Shown: piece after piece, positions 25,101-36,422 of the stretch
Layout of the letters: every line of letters begins with the position of its first letter
Numbering within the stretch: position 1 is the first letter of the stretch
Assembly: GCF_051020985.1 (NCBI RefSeq)
Contig: NC_135002.1
Span: 11,036,001-11,100,000, forward strand
Origin: Nomia melanderi
Lineage: Eukaryota; Arthropoda; Insecta; Hymenoptera; Halictidae
Direction: 5' to 3'
DNA length: 64,000 bases
Made by a program: the position numbers and the translations under genes
Notes under the pieces: model-generated
Told to the model about the DNA's origin: nothing
Databases searched by the model: none
What the model saw: only the letters and a program-made list of their open reading frames with translations

Positions 25101-25964
25101 ACTTCTTTAGGGTGTATCTTCGCAGTTGTTTTTATTAGAACCATTTATCGTTAATAATTGACTAGAAAAGCACACAAATTCCATGATTTTTCTGTGTGCA
25201 TATTTATTATAAACTATACAAAGTAGTGACAAGGAATATTCAGTTCTTGACTATCACAAAATTATATATGAAATTGTAGGTTGTTAAATATTGAACGTTG
25301 CTAATGACCTCAGATCTTAAAGCAATGTTATAAAAGTATAATGAAAAAAGATATTATAGGAGGCGTAAAAGTTCAATCGTTTAATCGTTAAGCTTTAGTG
25401 TCTAATGAAGTTAACAAAAATTAAATGCAAAAAAATAAGAGAAAAAAGGGGAAACTCGAAGAAAAATCAATTGTTCACGTATATAATTAAACAGCGTTGT
25501 AATATAAATTAAATAATTGGCATTCCAATAGTAATCAATTTAAACACGTCAATGAATAAAAAATAATATAACAATTTTCACGGTCTTACGATTAATCGAA
25601 TCGTTTAATTTAATTCCGTTTTACGGTCGGCCATGTTTCACGAAAAGCGCACAACCTGCAGCGTAGTTATGTAATTTTTATGACGTAGAAAACTTCGAAA
25701 TTCTTCGCATGTTTCGTCCTAAATCCCTTGATCCCCGGTAAAAAATATTTCGTAAAATATTGTGAACGATAATGTATCGACACTTGCTATTAATAGCAAT
25801 CTACATATCGGGTGGAAGAATAAGCGGATATTTTAACGGGGGATGAAATTTCCCAGGGAATGCGGCGCACGATGGCGATAACAATGATCATGGTAATTTA
25901 TTATATTTCGATTCGATTATTATTTGCGCGTTGGAGTATTCCGGGGTGAAATGTTTACTTTAAT
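22141..25964. other. Long non-coding stretch
   Basis: AT-rich over 3.8 kb with no element I can delimit. A TTAA-flanked pair (TTAACGCTTTG at about 23941 and a reversed TTAACCCTGTC ending at 24262) might bound a MITE but matches poorly. Frames at 22785-23015 and 23166-23465 are anonymous. Confidence 0.4.
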
Positions 25965-26498
25965 AGGTCGTATGCATGAAAAAAAAGTAAATGCTTAGAA
26001 GTATTAATAGTAGAACTACCATGAGTTTAATATGATTGATATGTAATCTTCATTAAAAATTATAACAACAGATTTCTTTCGTTTTTTTCGGATATTCATC
26101 ATATTGTCAAGTGAAACTACTTATTTTCAAAAATACACTATTTTTTTCAACTATGTATTCTTCAAATCGTGCCGAATATTAAATAGATACTTTTAAGATA
26201 TCACTAACTGCGAAATAAGAAAACTACAAAGTACAAATAAAGGCAAATGCTAGATCTATAATGCATAATCTTTTACTAGTATTAAATAGTAAACGATAGA
26301 AAATTTCAAATAAAGACTGCAAAAGGCAGAAATTAAGCCAAAGAAATTAAGCCTAAAACTGATATCCATACCAGTTATAACTATTTACCAAAAAATTCAG
26401 TTTCTAGTAAATACTTCATTCTTTACATATGTAGAACCATGTATTTACTCTCAAAATCCCTCGTAAAGGCTTACACTTCTTTTCACGCATACAACCCA
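25965..26498. mobile_element. M3-family element, long form
   Basis: The left end AGGTCGTATGCATGAAAA and the reversed right end GGGTTGTATGCGTGAAAA match at 15 of 18. The ends also match the shorter copy at 52971-53278, and both elements contain repeated TAGTAAATACT-like motifs inside. Length is 534 bp, against 308 bp for the other copy. Flanks are AT-rich (TAAT on the left, ATATTT on the right), so the target duplication is unclear. No protein is encoded. Confidence 0.72.
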
Positions 26499-26533
26499 AT
26501 ATTTGCTGGAAGTTTACTGGAAGTATTTTTAAA

Positions 26534-26699
26534 TTAACACTAATACTACTGAGTATACTCGAATATTCGTTATAGTTCCAGTAAACTTGATTAGTTTTTC
26601 AAAACATTTCATATATCTAATACTTTCAAAATATTAATAATCGACAGAGAATGAAATTTATACCGACCATCTTGTCTGATTCGATAGTTTCAGTGTTAA
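26534..26699. mobile_element. P1-family TTAA MITE, short form
   Basis: The left end TTAACACTAATACTACTGA and the reversed right end TTAACACTGAAACTATCGA match at 15 of 19, with TTAA at both ends. Length is 166 bp, shorter than the 222-225 bp P1 copies, so it probably carries an internal deletion. It lies 35 bp from the M3 element. Confidence 0.78.
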
Positions 26700-27769
26700 T
26701 CATCGTAATAATATTACTCGTATATGTGTATTCACATATTAAACATCAAATTATTTAAAACGGTACGACCGTGAAAAGTTTTCTCATAACTATGATGAAA
26801 ATTTATAAAACAATTAAACATTATATATACATATAAGAAGTGACCGGGGTCCAGGTCTATACAGCACGTAGTCACGGCCCTGCATAGCTGTGGTCGGCGA
26901 GCGATGGCCGTGTGGCGCGAAAGTTCCGTTCGCGGACATTTTCTTACCCTGTCCCAAAGAAAACCCGATGTCACGCTTCCCGCAGGGGGGTTCCTCTTCA
27001 GAAATGTCTGCAGAATCCAATGGTGCACAGCAAATTCGTGCTGGCCAACCCACTTTTCGTAGAAATGTAACAGAAGTGCATACAAAGTACGCTCATCTAC
27101 CTTTTTTTAAACTTTGATCACCGTTTACAAACATTTAATGATACTCAAAATTCAAAATTTTTATAGCTACGTGATCAGGCAAGTCTCCTTTATTTTTTGC
27201 GACAAATTTTAACTGCCTATCGTTTTTAGTTTTCACGTAACACTTGGTTTTCTGAAAAATTCGACCGTTTTTACAAAATGCCAGTTTTCTCGAAAACTGG
27301 ACCTGACCCAGCAATTTGGTTTCCGGATTCGTATTTAGGGTAAGGAACTCTATAAGAATTACATAGTGGCTATTGCAAAAACTAACATAGGTCAATATTT
27401 GTTTCACAGTGTTATTATCGTCTTCGTGAAAGAAAAGAAAACCCGTTCGTTTTCACGAACACGCTCCAGTAATTATATTTCGTGGGCGTGAAACGCGTAT
27501 CTGCGAGAATCGCGTGGGGGTGGTCCGATAATCGGATCGGAATTATCAGCGGTGATACGAATCTGTGCCGAAATTAATTACGGTTAAAACGGGGCCGCGT
27601 CGCGCTTCACTTTCGTCATATTTTGATTGAAGATTCCCCGCATCGAGCCAGCCGACACTTCAAGCTCCGCTTAACTGACGTTGACAAATTAAATAAATCG
27701 ACGAGTAGAAAGTGTCAATCGCACGTCTTTGTTTGCTCCCGGGGTCTGTCCATTTTTTCACCTGCGTTC
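26700..27769. other. Non-coding stretch
   Basis: Short overlapping frames on both strands at 26732-27117 and one at 27135-27407 are anonymous. A small CpG-rich patch lies at about 27470-27640. Nothing is supported. Confidence 0.45.
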
Positions 27770-27959
27770 GTCCCTTTCTCCCCCCCCCCCCCCGCCCACC
27801 TGTCGCCTACCCTATCACCCTCTCTCCTTCTCTCTCTATCCCCCTCTTTCATTCCTTCATTTCCCTCATTTTCCCATTGACACGGATTGCGTGGATAACT
27901 TCCGCCCCGTGTTTCGCTCGATTTATTTCTTGTGGAATTTATGATCTCGCAAGCGAGCG

Positions 27960-28000
<41 letters not shown>
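27770..28000. repeat. Pyrimidine tract with C14 run, then a (GA)n microsatellite
   Basis: From about 27770 to 27880 the top strand is almost wholly C and T, with a 14-base C run at 27780-27793 and CTCTCTCCTTCTCTCTCT. After about 70 bp of ordinary sequence, a GCGAGCGAGC lead-in and (GA)18 occupy 27953-27998. The two tracts are roughly complementary and could fold back on each other. Open frames here are repeat artefacts. Confidence 0.93.
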
Positions 28001-28002
<2 letters not shown>

Positions 28003-29072
28003 TAGATATATAGATAAATAAGCAGATAATTGAAAATTGAACGTTGGGATCAGCAAGAAAATTCGGTTTTGGTTCGATAATTCCGGAACAACGTCAATAA
28101 TTTTACTGGCGCCGAGTCAACTAGTACGAAACGTTATGGGTGATAATATGCGTTAGTTATCTATAATCCGTTTCTCGTTGATGAACAACGGATGCCCGTA
28201 GATTGATATTCTTAATTGATGGTCTTATTAAGCTTCCTCTACGTTCCGGATGAACAGTAGCTATTAAACATTGCAACAACAGCAAGAGAACATCAGAACA
28301 AGAGAGTCGATTAATAATGATTGTTTTCTGCGAATGGTTTTACGCGTAGATAGATCGACAAGAAATTTGCGACACTCTTTTCAGGATAGCGATCTGAAGA
28401 AGTGTTTAACTCCGTCGCATATGCCTAGAATTTTTTTCTATTTTTCAATAAATCATTTGCGAGACTCGCATCGATCATAGTTGAGAAAGAAATCGTAAGA
28501 CAGCGGGTTGAACTTCTATTACATTTAATCTTGTTACTATCATTAGTGAATATAGTATGACACGGTATGACAGAATATTATTTCGTTGTCATTTCTATTC
28601 CATATTCTATCTCTTACAAACTTATCATTTTTAATGAAAACAAATATTCTTATAAAAAATGTTATTCTAACTTTCAGAAAAACACAGGCTGTCATTAAGT
28701 ATATCGATTTCATGATGGTGGCTTCGAGACTAGCGCACTGGTGCTTCGCATTTTATCGATATTGAAATGTGTGGTATGAAAGCGGTGCCACCAGGAACTC
28801 AAGGGTTAAGAAATCGCGCGTTCGACTCTAGACTCGGGACAAGATTTCGCTGCGTTTCTGCTTTGCCTGTGCGTACGCACGTCGATAGCGAGATTATTCC
28901 TCGAGAATGGTCCGTTGCTCGTGCCGCTTCATAAATCGCTCGATTTATCGTTGCTGACTCATCGGGATCCATTCGCGGTGCAACGCTGGCCCCCCGGGGC
29001 TATCCCATTGGGTTTCGGTGACCTATTGGGAAGCACCGACAATTTTCCACGATTTTTTGGTACTTTTTTTAC
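28001..29072. other. Non-coding with one isolated P3-like end
   Basis: A right-type P3-like terminus, CTCAAGGGTTAA, ends at 28809 without an identified left partner. Other sequence is unremarkable. Confidence 0.4.
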
Positions 29073-29165
29073 CATCCCCCCTCGCTCTTTCTCACTCTCA
29101 CTCTCTCTTTCACTCTCTCTCTCTCTCCCCCCTATCTCTCTCTCTCTGTCGCTCTTTTTTTCTAC
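29073..29165. repeat. (CT)n-rich pyrimidine tract
   Basis: About 90 bases of C and T with several CTCTCTCT blocks and two C runs. The overlapping Ser/Leu-rich (plus) and Arg/Glu-rich (minus) frames are products of this tract. Confidence 0.93.
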
Positions 29166-31391
29166 CGTTCCAGGCATAATTATTTTACTATGGACGTCTT
29201 TTCGCGGGGTAATGTATGCAAATTACAGAAAGGGGAATATACGGAGCAATTTACTTAACGATCCTGAATTACTCGTGAATAGCGCGTTATATAAGGGACA
29301 CTGTGCAAAAAAGGAGCTATGATACGTGTAACCGAACGGGATGCACGCCAAAGATCGTTATTTTTTTTCTGGAATTTTGATTCGCGAACTTTTTCGGAAT
29401 AACGGGTTAATTAATCGGTTCCATGCGTGAAGCGGATAGAACGTTTGGTTTAAATATTCGAGAGGTAATTTTCGGGAATATATTCTGAAATTTGTTTATC
29501 GTCAACCAGTTTTTGCTAATTAAATCATCATTTTGATAGTTAAATTAGAAATGATATATAACGATTTCGTTTGAGCCCGTTAATGTGTATTTTCCGTTTT
29601 TATTGATGGTCGATTCGACAGCAGATGGTTTCAATTCACAAACGCATTTTTTATGAAGAGACTCACCGAAAATTGATCGTTCCATTCTCCATTTATTGAA
29701 ATTTTTAGTTACATTGGCATTGATTGTACACAGTGTAAGATCGAAAGTAGATAATTCTTTTCGGATGAAATGAACGGATGAATGCCTTGTGGAAATTGCG
29801 AAAAATGAAACATTACAATATGCACGCTATATCGAACGAGGTATAAATTCACGCATCGGGATGAAATGAATTTTCCTCGACGTTACGTCGCAAAAAAAAA
29901 CGGCCTTGATCCTGCACAAAAGTCATACGTAAAAATCAAAATGGCTCGTGCGCGACGTTGAAAAATTTAATCTTTTACACCGTTCGCGTCGACGTAACCC
30001 GAAATGGATATTTAATTATTAACGTTTCCTTGTGCCATAGAAACTTGTTAAATCAGTTTTATGCGTAGCCGTTTTACGCCAGCACTTATAAATTCTGATA
30101 ACTCATGTTTTAATTGCGACACAGTTTCGTAGGAAATGGATAAATACGAGTGTTATGGGAACAATGTACGATGTTTGAAGAGAATTTAAAAATATTTTGG
30201 AACAACTTCGTATGCAGCATTTAAAACTATTTCAAACCACGAATCACTTCGTGAACGTTTCGTAAAGGAACTAATAAAATAAGTAAGATTAAGATAAGGA
30301 AACTAGTAAAATGAATAAGATTGGGAACTTAGTATATCGTGGTAAATAATGCTAGACGAAAGAAAACAAATCTTTTTTGAGCATATTTCGTCTACGATGA
30401 AGAATATTTATAATTGTTGGAACAATATATATCTAACCGAAAGAAACTGAGAAAAATAGAACAGCAAACATTCACAATGATAAATACTATAAATAGTACA
30501 CTGATATATCAAGTTTAAGAAGACAAGTTACATGTTGAAGTAAAACAGATACTCCAGAAAACTCCCCCAACAAAAATAATTCGTAGCCATAATAAAGTGT
30601 TGAGGCGTTCATGTAAACCGCGGCAGTGGGCACGCGATGAACAAGGGAGCATCTTCTCGTGGTCACATGGTCGATCGTATGTGTAATCTCGTTTTGTTAA
30701 TTATTCATCAACATTATACATTTAATTACCAAGAAAAAAGCGTTATTTTTTAATGATTTATATTCATCATCCATATATTAGAAATACCCGAATATTTGTT
30801 GCACGTTGTCTTTTTAATAATTAATTAATTAAAATCATTATCCATCGATTAATGAATTTTAATCAATTGAAAAACGTAACGTTACGTTCAAATCAGTTTG
30901 ATATCGCGTAATATCACACACATACGGACGTGCTACTGTTTCTATGAAATCCATTGAACGATTTTAAAAATTGGAAGTATACTCACGTTGAAGTCCGCTG
31001 TGCACTTTACCAAATCCGCCGGATGTCCGGAATAGAGCTTCAAGGTTTGCAGTAGACCCTTTAAATAAACAATTAGAAAATAGTAGGCGATTGCACGGCA
31101 CAAAAAATTCATATTTCCCTTTCACGAGTCTCGTTGTCTCTTCGTTTCTTCTGCGATTCACGGCGAAACGGCAATGGTCACAGAATTTCAATGTATCACT
31201 CGTCGACGAAACGTCACTGTCATTCTCGAAACACGAGAACGAAACGTGTTACTCGTGCGATCTTCTTAAACCGAAATTCCTCGGATTACTTAATACTACC
31301 GTTGATTCGATTTAGAAACATGCGCGTATATAATATTCTCATACGGCGCCGTTTTGATCACGCATCCTTGTACTACCGTAACACGAATTCA
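29166..31391. other. Non-coding stretch
   Basis: AT-rich, without a gene. An imperfect palindrome around ATTAAAATCATTA and TAATGAATTTTAAT lies at about 30828-30866. The interval 30964-31315 is moderately GC-rich and open in short frames on both strands, unrecognised. Confidence 0.45.
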
Positions 31392-31652
31392 TTAACACTA
31401 AACGTATCGGCACTTTGTATATTACTTATTCCTACCGTAACCAGTCAAATAACAGGTTACAAAATATAAATAAACTAATTAGATGATCAATTTTTCTTAG
31501 TGGAAACGGAAAAGAAAGGCAACAAAAATTGAAATATTGATTAATCGGAAAACATAGGAATTGTATTAAGTTAAATGTTCAAAAGAAAACGCTAAATTTT
31601 TTATCAAATTTTAAAACCGATCAGTTTACTATCGCAGTATGTTTAATGTTAA
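31392..31652. mobile_element. P5-family TTAA MITE
   Basis: The left end TTAACACTAAACGTATCG and the reversed right end TTAACATTAAACATACTG match at 14 of 18. Sub-terminal sequence also matches the second P5 copy at 42814-43214: GGCACTT after the left end, and TTTTAAAACCG against TTTTGAAACCG before the right end. Length is 261 bp. Confidence 0.8.
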
Positions 31653-32700
31653 TAATTACCACGATGCTGAGGTACAATACGAATATCTCTCGAGGTGACT
31701 TTGAATACTCATTCCTTCCTACATTCTGTCACTGAACGATTTCAGTAATAGTGTTATTGAAAATGATTATTATAAAATAATGGATAATGTATTGAAATGA
31801 AGAGGAAAAATTATTATATGTATAGTGTAATATTAGTAGTGAAAGTATCTGTATGTATATGAATATTTTCTAAATATTTATTTTTATACATTAAATGATG
31901 GCATTATATAATTGATTGTTGCATTAAAATGAAATGAAAGAGATTATGTTGTAATATGGGGGTAGAATGTTTTACAACAGGCTAAAAGTTCAATCTTGTT
32001 CGGCTTTAAAACCGCTATAGATCATTTTCTCGTTTGACTATTAAAGTAATAGCACCATTCGTGCTCTAAACTCCGCGGTGTCTCCTAAATTCACTTGGAT
32101 TTGTAGTGTGTTCTTGTTCTACCATAAATTCCACGGAAATTGGAAAAACCTTTAGTGAACGGAAGCGGCGCAAACAAAAATCAACTGGAGATACTCGAAT
32201 GCGCAAGGCAATCAATAATACAGTGTATCGACGTATGTAGTACGCGCGCGAGGTTGCTCAGGACATTTATTATGAAGGAAGTTAAAGTTTTCAGTGACTT
32301 CGTCAAACATCAGATTTGACTGATTTGCAAACACATATTTATTATGAACGTTGCACTAGTTCGTAAGGCGCTGGTTACGCCTAAAAAATGTAATACATTG
32401 GACTCGCGTGTGGAAAGAGAGAAAAAATCTCATCGACGAAACCACGCATTCCCAGCTTTCTATCCATTAAACAAGAAACGTGGTAAACGGGAATAAAATA
32501 CTCTAAAATAAGTTTTATTTGGAATCGGCTATAAATGAACAACATATTGTTATTTATATTAAATAATTAATACGAAAGTATCTTTGTTACTGGAATTTAC
32601 TTAAAATATACCTTAATGTGCTCCAGTTATTATGTCATATTACATTATACTCCAGTATTTCACTTTTTTTTAATTACACGCAACGGATAACATTAATTAA
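31653..32700. other. Non-coding, AT-rich
   Basis: No open frame of note and no repeat I can delimit. Confidence 0.45.
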
Positions 32701-32939
32701 TTACCACGTTCACTACCAGCGTCGCATATTTACGACGGTTAATGTTTTATATTTTGAGTAAAGAAGAGTAAATCACATTTATGTGTTTTCATCTAATATT
32801 GCAACGCATGGTATAATATGGAGGAAGATATTTTTCTTGATTACTATTTGTAGTTCGTATAGACGATATATTTTGTTCAATAAAATATTGCAACCCCGGA
32901 GACTGTTATTGAAAGAAATACTGGTAGCGAAGGGGTTAA
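32701..32939. mobile_element. P9 TTAA MITE candidate
   Basis: The left end TTACCACGTTCACTACCAG and the reversed right end TTAACCCCTTCGCTACCAG match at 15 of 19. The right end has an intact TTAA; the left has TTAC preceded by TTAA-rich sequence. Length is 239 bp. Only this copy is seen in the window. Confidence 0.65.
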
Positions 32940-33018
32940 AAGACTAATGAAGAGGTGAAAAAACCACCAAACATGACAATGATTAATTTCTTTTTTTAAT
33001 GTCACTTGTATTAGTCAA

Positions 33019-33330
33019 TTAACACATTGTCGACCGAGAACGAGATTTCTCGTTTTTATATCACATAGTTGACGACCGGAAACGAGTTTTCTCGTGCTAC
33101 ATCTGTAATATTTGTATCGTGCCATTACACAAAGGCAACTGTTTCACCATATATCATAAACGAACAAAATTTTAGAGATACTTATGTCTAAACAAAAGAA
33201 GGTTCAATCAAATATATAACATCAACAAATTATTGCAGTTTCATTAAACTTCCAAAATAATTGCACATATCTAAAATCGCCGGTCTGGTAGGCAATTTCT
33301 GCAAACCCTTAGCGATCGGCAATGTGTTAA
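33019..33330. mobile_element. P6 TTAA MITE with internal hairpin duplication
   Basis: The left end TTAACACATTGTCGACCG and the reversed right end TTAACACATTGCCGATCG match at 16 of 18. Just inside the left end a 40-bp segment is duplicated in tandem (starting at about 33023 and 33063). Each copy carries a small palindrome, AACGAGATTTCTCGTT and ACGAGTTTTCTCGT. Length is 312 bp. Confidence 0.82.
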
Positions 33331-33339
33331 CATGCACCT

Positions 33340-33543
33340 TTAACCAGTTAACTGCGTTTCACGAGTATACACGTCATTTCAAAGCTTGAAACGATACTGT
33401 TTTTCAACGATGAATTATTCATTTTTTCAGATAAACATGTAATTCTTCTATATTTTGTTTTGGCTTTCATTAAAATATACTCTAGTGTATACTCTCGCAA
33501 AACGAGAGATCTTTCAAAATAAATTCCACAGTTAACAGGTTAA
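33340..33543. mobile_element. P7 TTAA MITE
   Basis: The left end TTAACCAGTTAACTGCG and the reversed right end TTAACCTGTTAACTGTG match at 15 of 17, with TTAA at both boundaries. Length is 204 bp. It lies 9 bp from the P6 element. A sequence near 61885 (GTTAACTGTGGAATTTA followed by GTTTGAAAAATCTC) matches its right end in reverse, showing that it is a dispersed family. A hairpin CTCTCGCAAAACGAGAG lies near 33492. Confidence 0.8.
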
Positions 33544-34453
33544 CAAGATAAACAATCAATAGACTTCAGGCGAGAATCTTTGTATTCACCTGCAGCGATC
33601 GCGAGAATACGATCGGTGGGTATCACCGATTTTCGAGAACTGATCGAGAAAGAATCGCTCAATATTTAGATGATAACGAATTCGGTCGGCCGATTCGAGT
33701 CCACGGCGAAATAAATTCCGTGTGGCGTGTACGCGATTTATTTCGCAACAAATCTGGATTATACTTTACGCGCGCGCGTACTCGCGCCGAACGGTTACAT
33801 CGGAATGTAAGCTTTCACGTGTGCATCTGAAAATACTTTTTTTTCTTTTCGTCGATAAACTGTTCTCCTGTACAAAATACATCGCGAACAAGCGCAAATT
33901 AATACTGATTTTCTGATGCGCGGCCGCGCACGAACGCGAGAATTGCGCTCGTTGTTGGAAAAACAAGCTGCGACCTCTCTCTTCCTCCACCTATATCCCA
34001 GTGCGCCGACGAAACAATCGCGGGCGTTTCGTTTTACGTAACACGTGCAACACCTGCAACGCGCGAGCACCGGTGAAAACAATTTTCTTTCCTTTTTTGC
34101 CCGCGTATCACATAATCCGAATAAACGAACTTCGCTAGTAACTTCCGCCCGGTATACGCGCGAAAATCGTACTGAAATTTTAATGAACAGGACTCCCGGT
34201 GGTTTGGCTAACCGATTGACTCTTTAAATCACGCGACCGCTTAGAAATCGTTCGATGGAATATGTCTGTATATTTATTGTTTCATCTGTCACCTGAATAA
34301 TATTAATGTCGACTGAAAGTACAGTATATTAATTATACGAATACGTATTCTAATTGTCTGTCTTCGAACCTGCGATTTCCAAGATCTAAATGGACGAACA
34401 TCAATTTTCCTAGGGACAATGCAATAAACTGTACGAGAAATGTAAACCTAGTG
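33544..34453. other. Non-coding CpG-rich patch
   Basis: About 33590-34230 is CpG-rich, with GCGCGCGC and CGCGGCCGCGC motifs. Short frames of 60-95 codons are open on both strands and anonymous. It resembles other CpG-rich patches in the window. Confidence 0.45.
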
Positions 34454-34537
34454 TTAACACTAGAACTAGTTAGTTGTTGCGATCTCTTTGAGAAGTGTGC
34501 ACACCTTAGCGCGTGCCATTCCTTCATGACGAGTTGA
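34454..34537. mobile_element. P8-family fragment
   Basis: It starts TTAACACTAGAACTAG and continues GTTAGTTGTTGCGATC, the P8 subterminal motif (GTTAGCTGTTGCGACC at 11479). It contains GTGTGCACAC and ATTCCTTCATGACGAGT, shared with the P8 copy at 11471. It is cut off where the P3 copy begins. The bases CTAGTGTTAACACTAG at 34448-34463 form a 16-bp perfect palindrome centred on TTAA, as if two elements meet at one target site. Confidence 0.6.
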
Positions 34538-35018
34538 ATGACCCTTTACAGTCGAAAATGTATCACTAGAAATATTCAATACATTTCAATAAGACATAAA
34601 CGTCATTCTTTGAAACTAATTAGTCAGAAACCGTACATAAATTAACCCCATCACATACAATATCATGTCAGATTCGTGTCGAAAATTTCGGACTGAGTTT
34701 GAGAAATCTAATTCATATTTTCTAAATATAAATTAAATACTTTTCTATTCTTAATCGTTAAACTCTGAAGTAAACGTAGACGTAGAATAAGTATAAAAAT
34801 CGTGTCTTTTATTGATAAATCATTAACGATAGAGTAGTTGCATCGATCATATCTAAGAACTAAATCATAGGGCAAGAGGTTAACAAACAAAGCTATTTTA
34901 TTTTAATAAATCACCTACCGATGCATTATACAAAGCATAATATCATATACAAAACTGTAATCTTATTACTTCAAATCTAGTAGTGACTGAGAATCATCTG
35001 TCGAGCGCAAAGGGTTAA
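34538..35018. mobile_element. P3-family TTAA MITE interrupted by P4
   Basis: The left part (34538-34641) begins ATGACCCTTTACAGTCGA, a decayed P3 end, and shares AGAAATATTCAA with the copy at 20228. The right part (34884-35018) ends TCGAGCGCAAAGGGTTAA and aligns with the right part of 20228-20589 (TGACTGAGA and ACAAAGC blocks). Excluding the 242-bp P4 insert, about 240 bp remain. Confidence 0.72.
34642..34883. mobile_element. P4-family TTAA MITE, reverse orientation, nested in P3
   Basis: Both ends carry TTAA. The right end, reversed, is TTAACCTCTTGCCCTATGAT, close to the P4 start. The interior reversed aligns with 50641-50884. Forward bases CTCTGAAGTAAACGTAGACG at 34765 recur almost unchanged at 62318. 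Length is 242 bp, equal to the other P4 copies. Confidence 0.78.
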
Positions 35019-36422
35019 TTACTCGTTCTTCGAATTTCCGAAAGTCTCCAGTCGTCGTTTCAATGTTTGAATCGTTGTTCAACCAGACGCGGAGTACCGC
35101 AAAGGAGAATCGGTGATTTATTCGTGGGACAAACGAATCGTCCATTTCGGAGAAAGACGCCGCGAAACGGGACATCGATCATTCGGAAAGTGTTCGCGGG
35201 ATCGATCGATCTTTCCAAATGGCTCGCGGTAACGGCGTATTTTTACGATTTTCGGTTGATGCGCGAAAGTTTTTTTTTCTCTCTCCCCCTCGTTCCACGA
35301 CAGATACGGTCGCAACGGAGCATCGCGACGGTGTCACGAATTTTTTCATTCGGGATAAAAAGAACCCTTCGGCCGCGGATTTCCAACGGCAAAAAGTCGT
35401 TTTCATCTTCCGGCGACGGCGAAAAGGAGAAGAAAAAAAAAAGAAAACGGTCCGATCGCGGTTTTTCCGCCGATTAAACACCGCAAGGTCGCTGCGCGAC
35501 CGCTTGTTCGGTCCGCGCGTTAACCGCGGCTTAAATTGCGATCACCCACCCGAAATTTAATGCCGGAATTAAGCGATTAGTCGGCTGTGGTGATTTTTTA
35601 ACGGGCGGCCGAAGTGTCGGACTATTCGAGCCGGAATGAATTCCGTTCGTAATGAATTCTTCCGCGTTTCTTCCAAAAGTCGCGTCGATTCGATGTGGTA
35701 AAACAAAAGGTAACGAAATTTTTGTGACAATTGGAAAAGGCGTATTATATGTCGGTGATATTTAATCGTTGATCATGGATTATGAAGAAATATATTTCGT
35801 CAGTTATGTTAACTGTTTTGGAAGGAGAATTAACATTATTGTTTATGCTATTTTTATATTTTTCATTTTATTTTGTGATTTCTGTTTGTTTGTGGAGCAC
35901 TTGGATGTGTAAAGTGATAGAAGTATCTGAATGATTAATATGTCAAGCATTGTGGCAAACTGTACAATAAATGTTCGTAAATTCAGTGTTAAAATGTACC
36001 AGCTGCTTTCAAATTGATTGAAATATTTTAGAAAACCTCACCACCCTTGTTTCACCGTTAACGAAAAGTTTTAGCAAAGTGCTCTATCGATTTCACGTTA
36101 GCGGTATAATCAATTGCGTCTAATCTGTCGTTAGGTGATCATAATTCGACTGTCTCCGTGTCCGCGGATTGATCAATCGATACGCGTTGGAACCTGCTTG
36201 TCGACTGAGCTAAATTATTACGAGCGTAGGTCTGTAGCCACAACTAAACGATGTTTGCATAATTTTACCGAGTGACCGATGCGTTTTCGTCGTAGCGGAA
36301 CTCCCCTTTACGCGTCGTGAAATTAAGCAATACCGAATCCGTGTCCCAGATATCAACGCTGATCACCGGTTATCTGTATGAACCGAACGACAGAAGAACG
36401 AATCAGCTGTCGACTCCTATAT
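35019..36422. other. Non-coding with a CpG-rich patch
   Basis: About 35060-35640 is CpG-rich, with a purine-rich run GGAGAAGAAAAAAAAAAGAA-like near 35428 and overlapping frames of 65-136 codons on both strands. No frame has a recognisable domain. The remainder is AT-rich and featureless. Confidence 0.45.

Noticed and set aside
27715..28056. Ser/Leu-rich and Arg/Glu-rich frames
   Set aside because: Encoded by the pyrimidine and (GA)n tracts.
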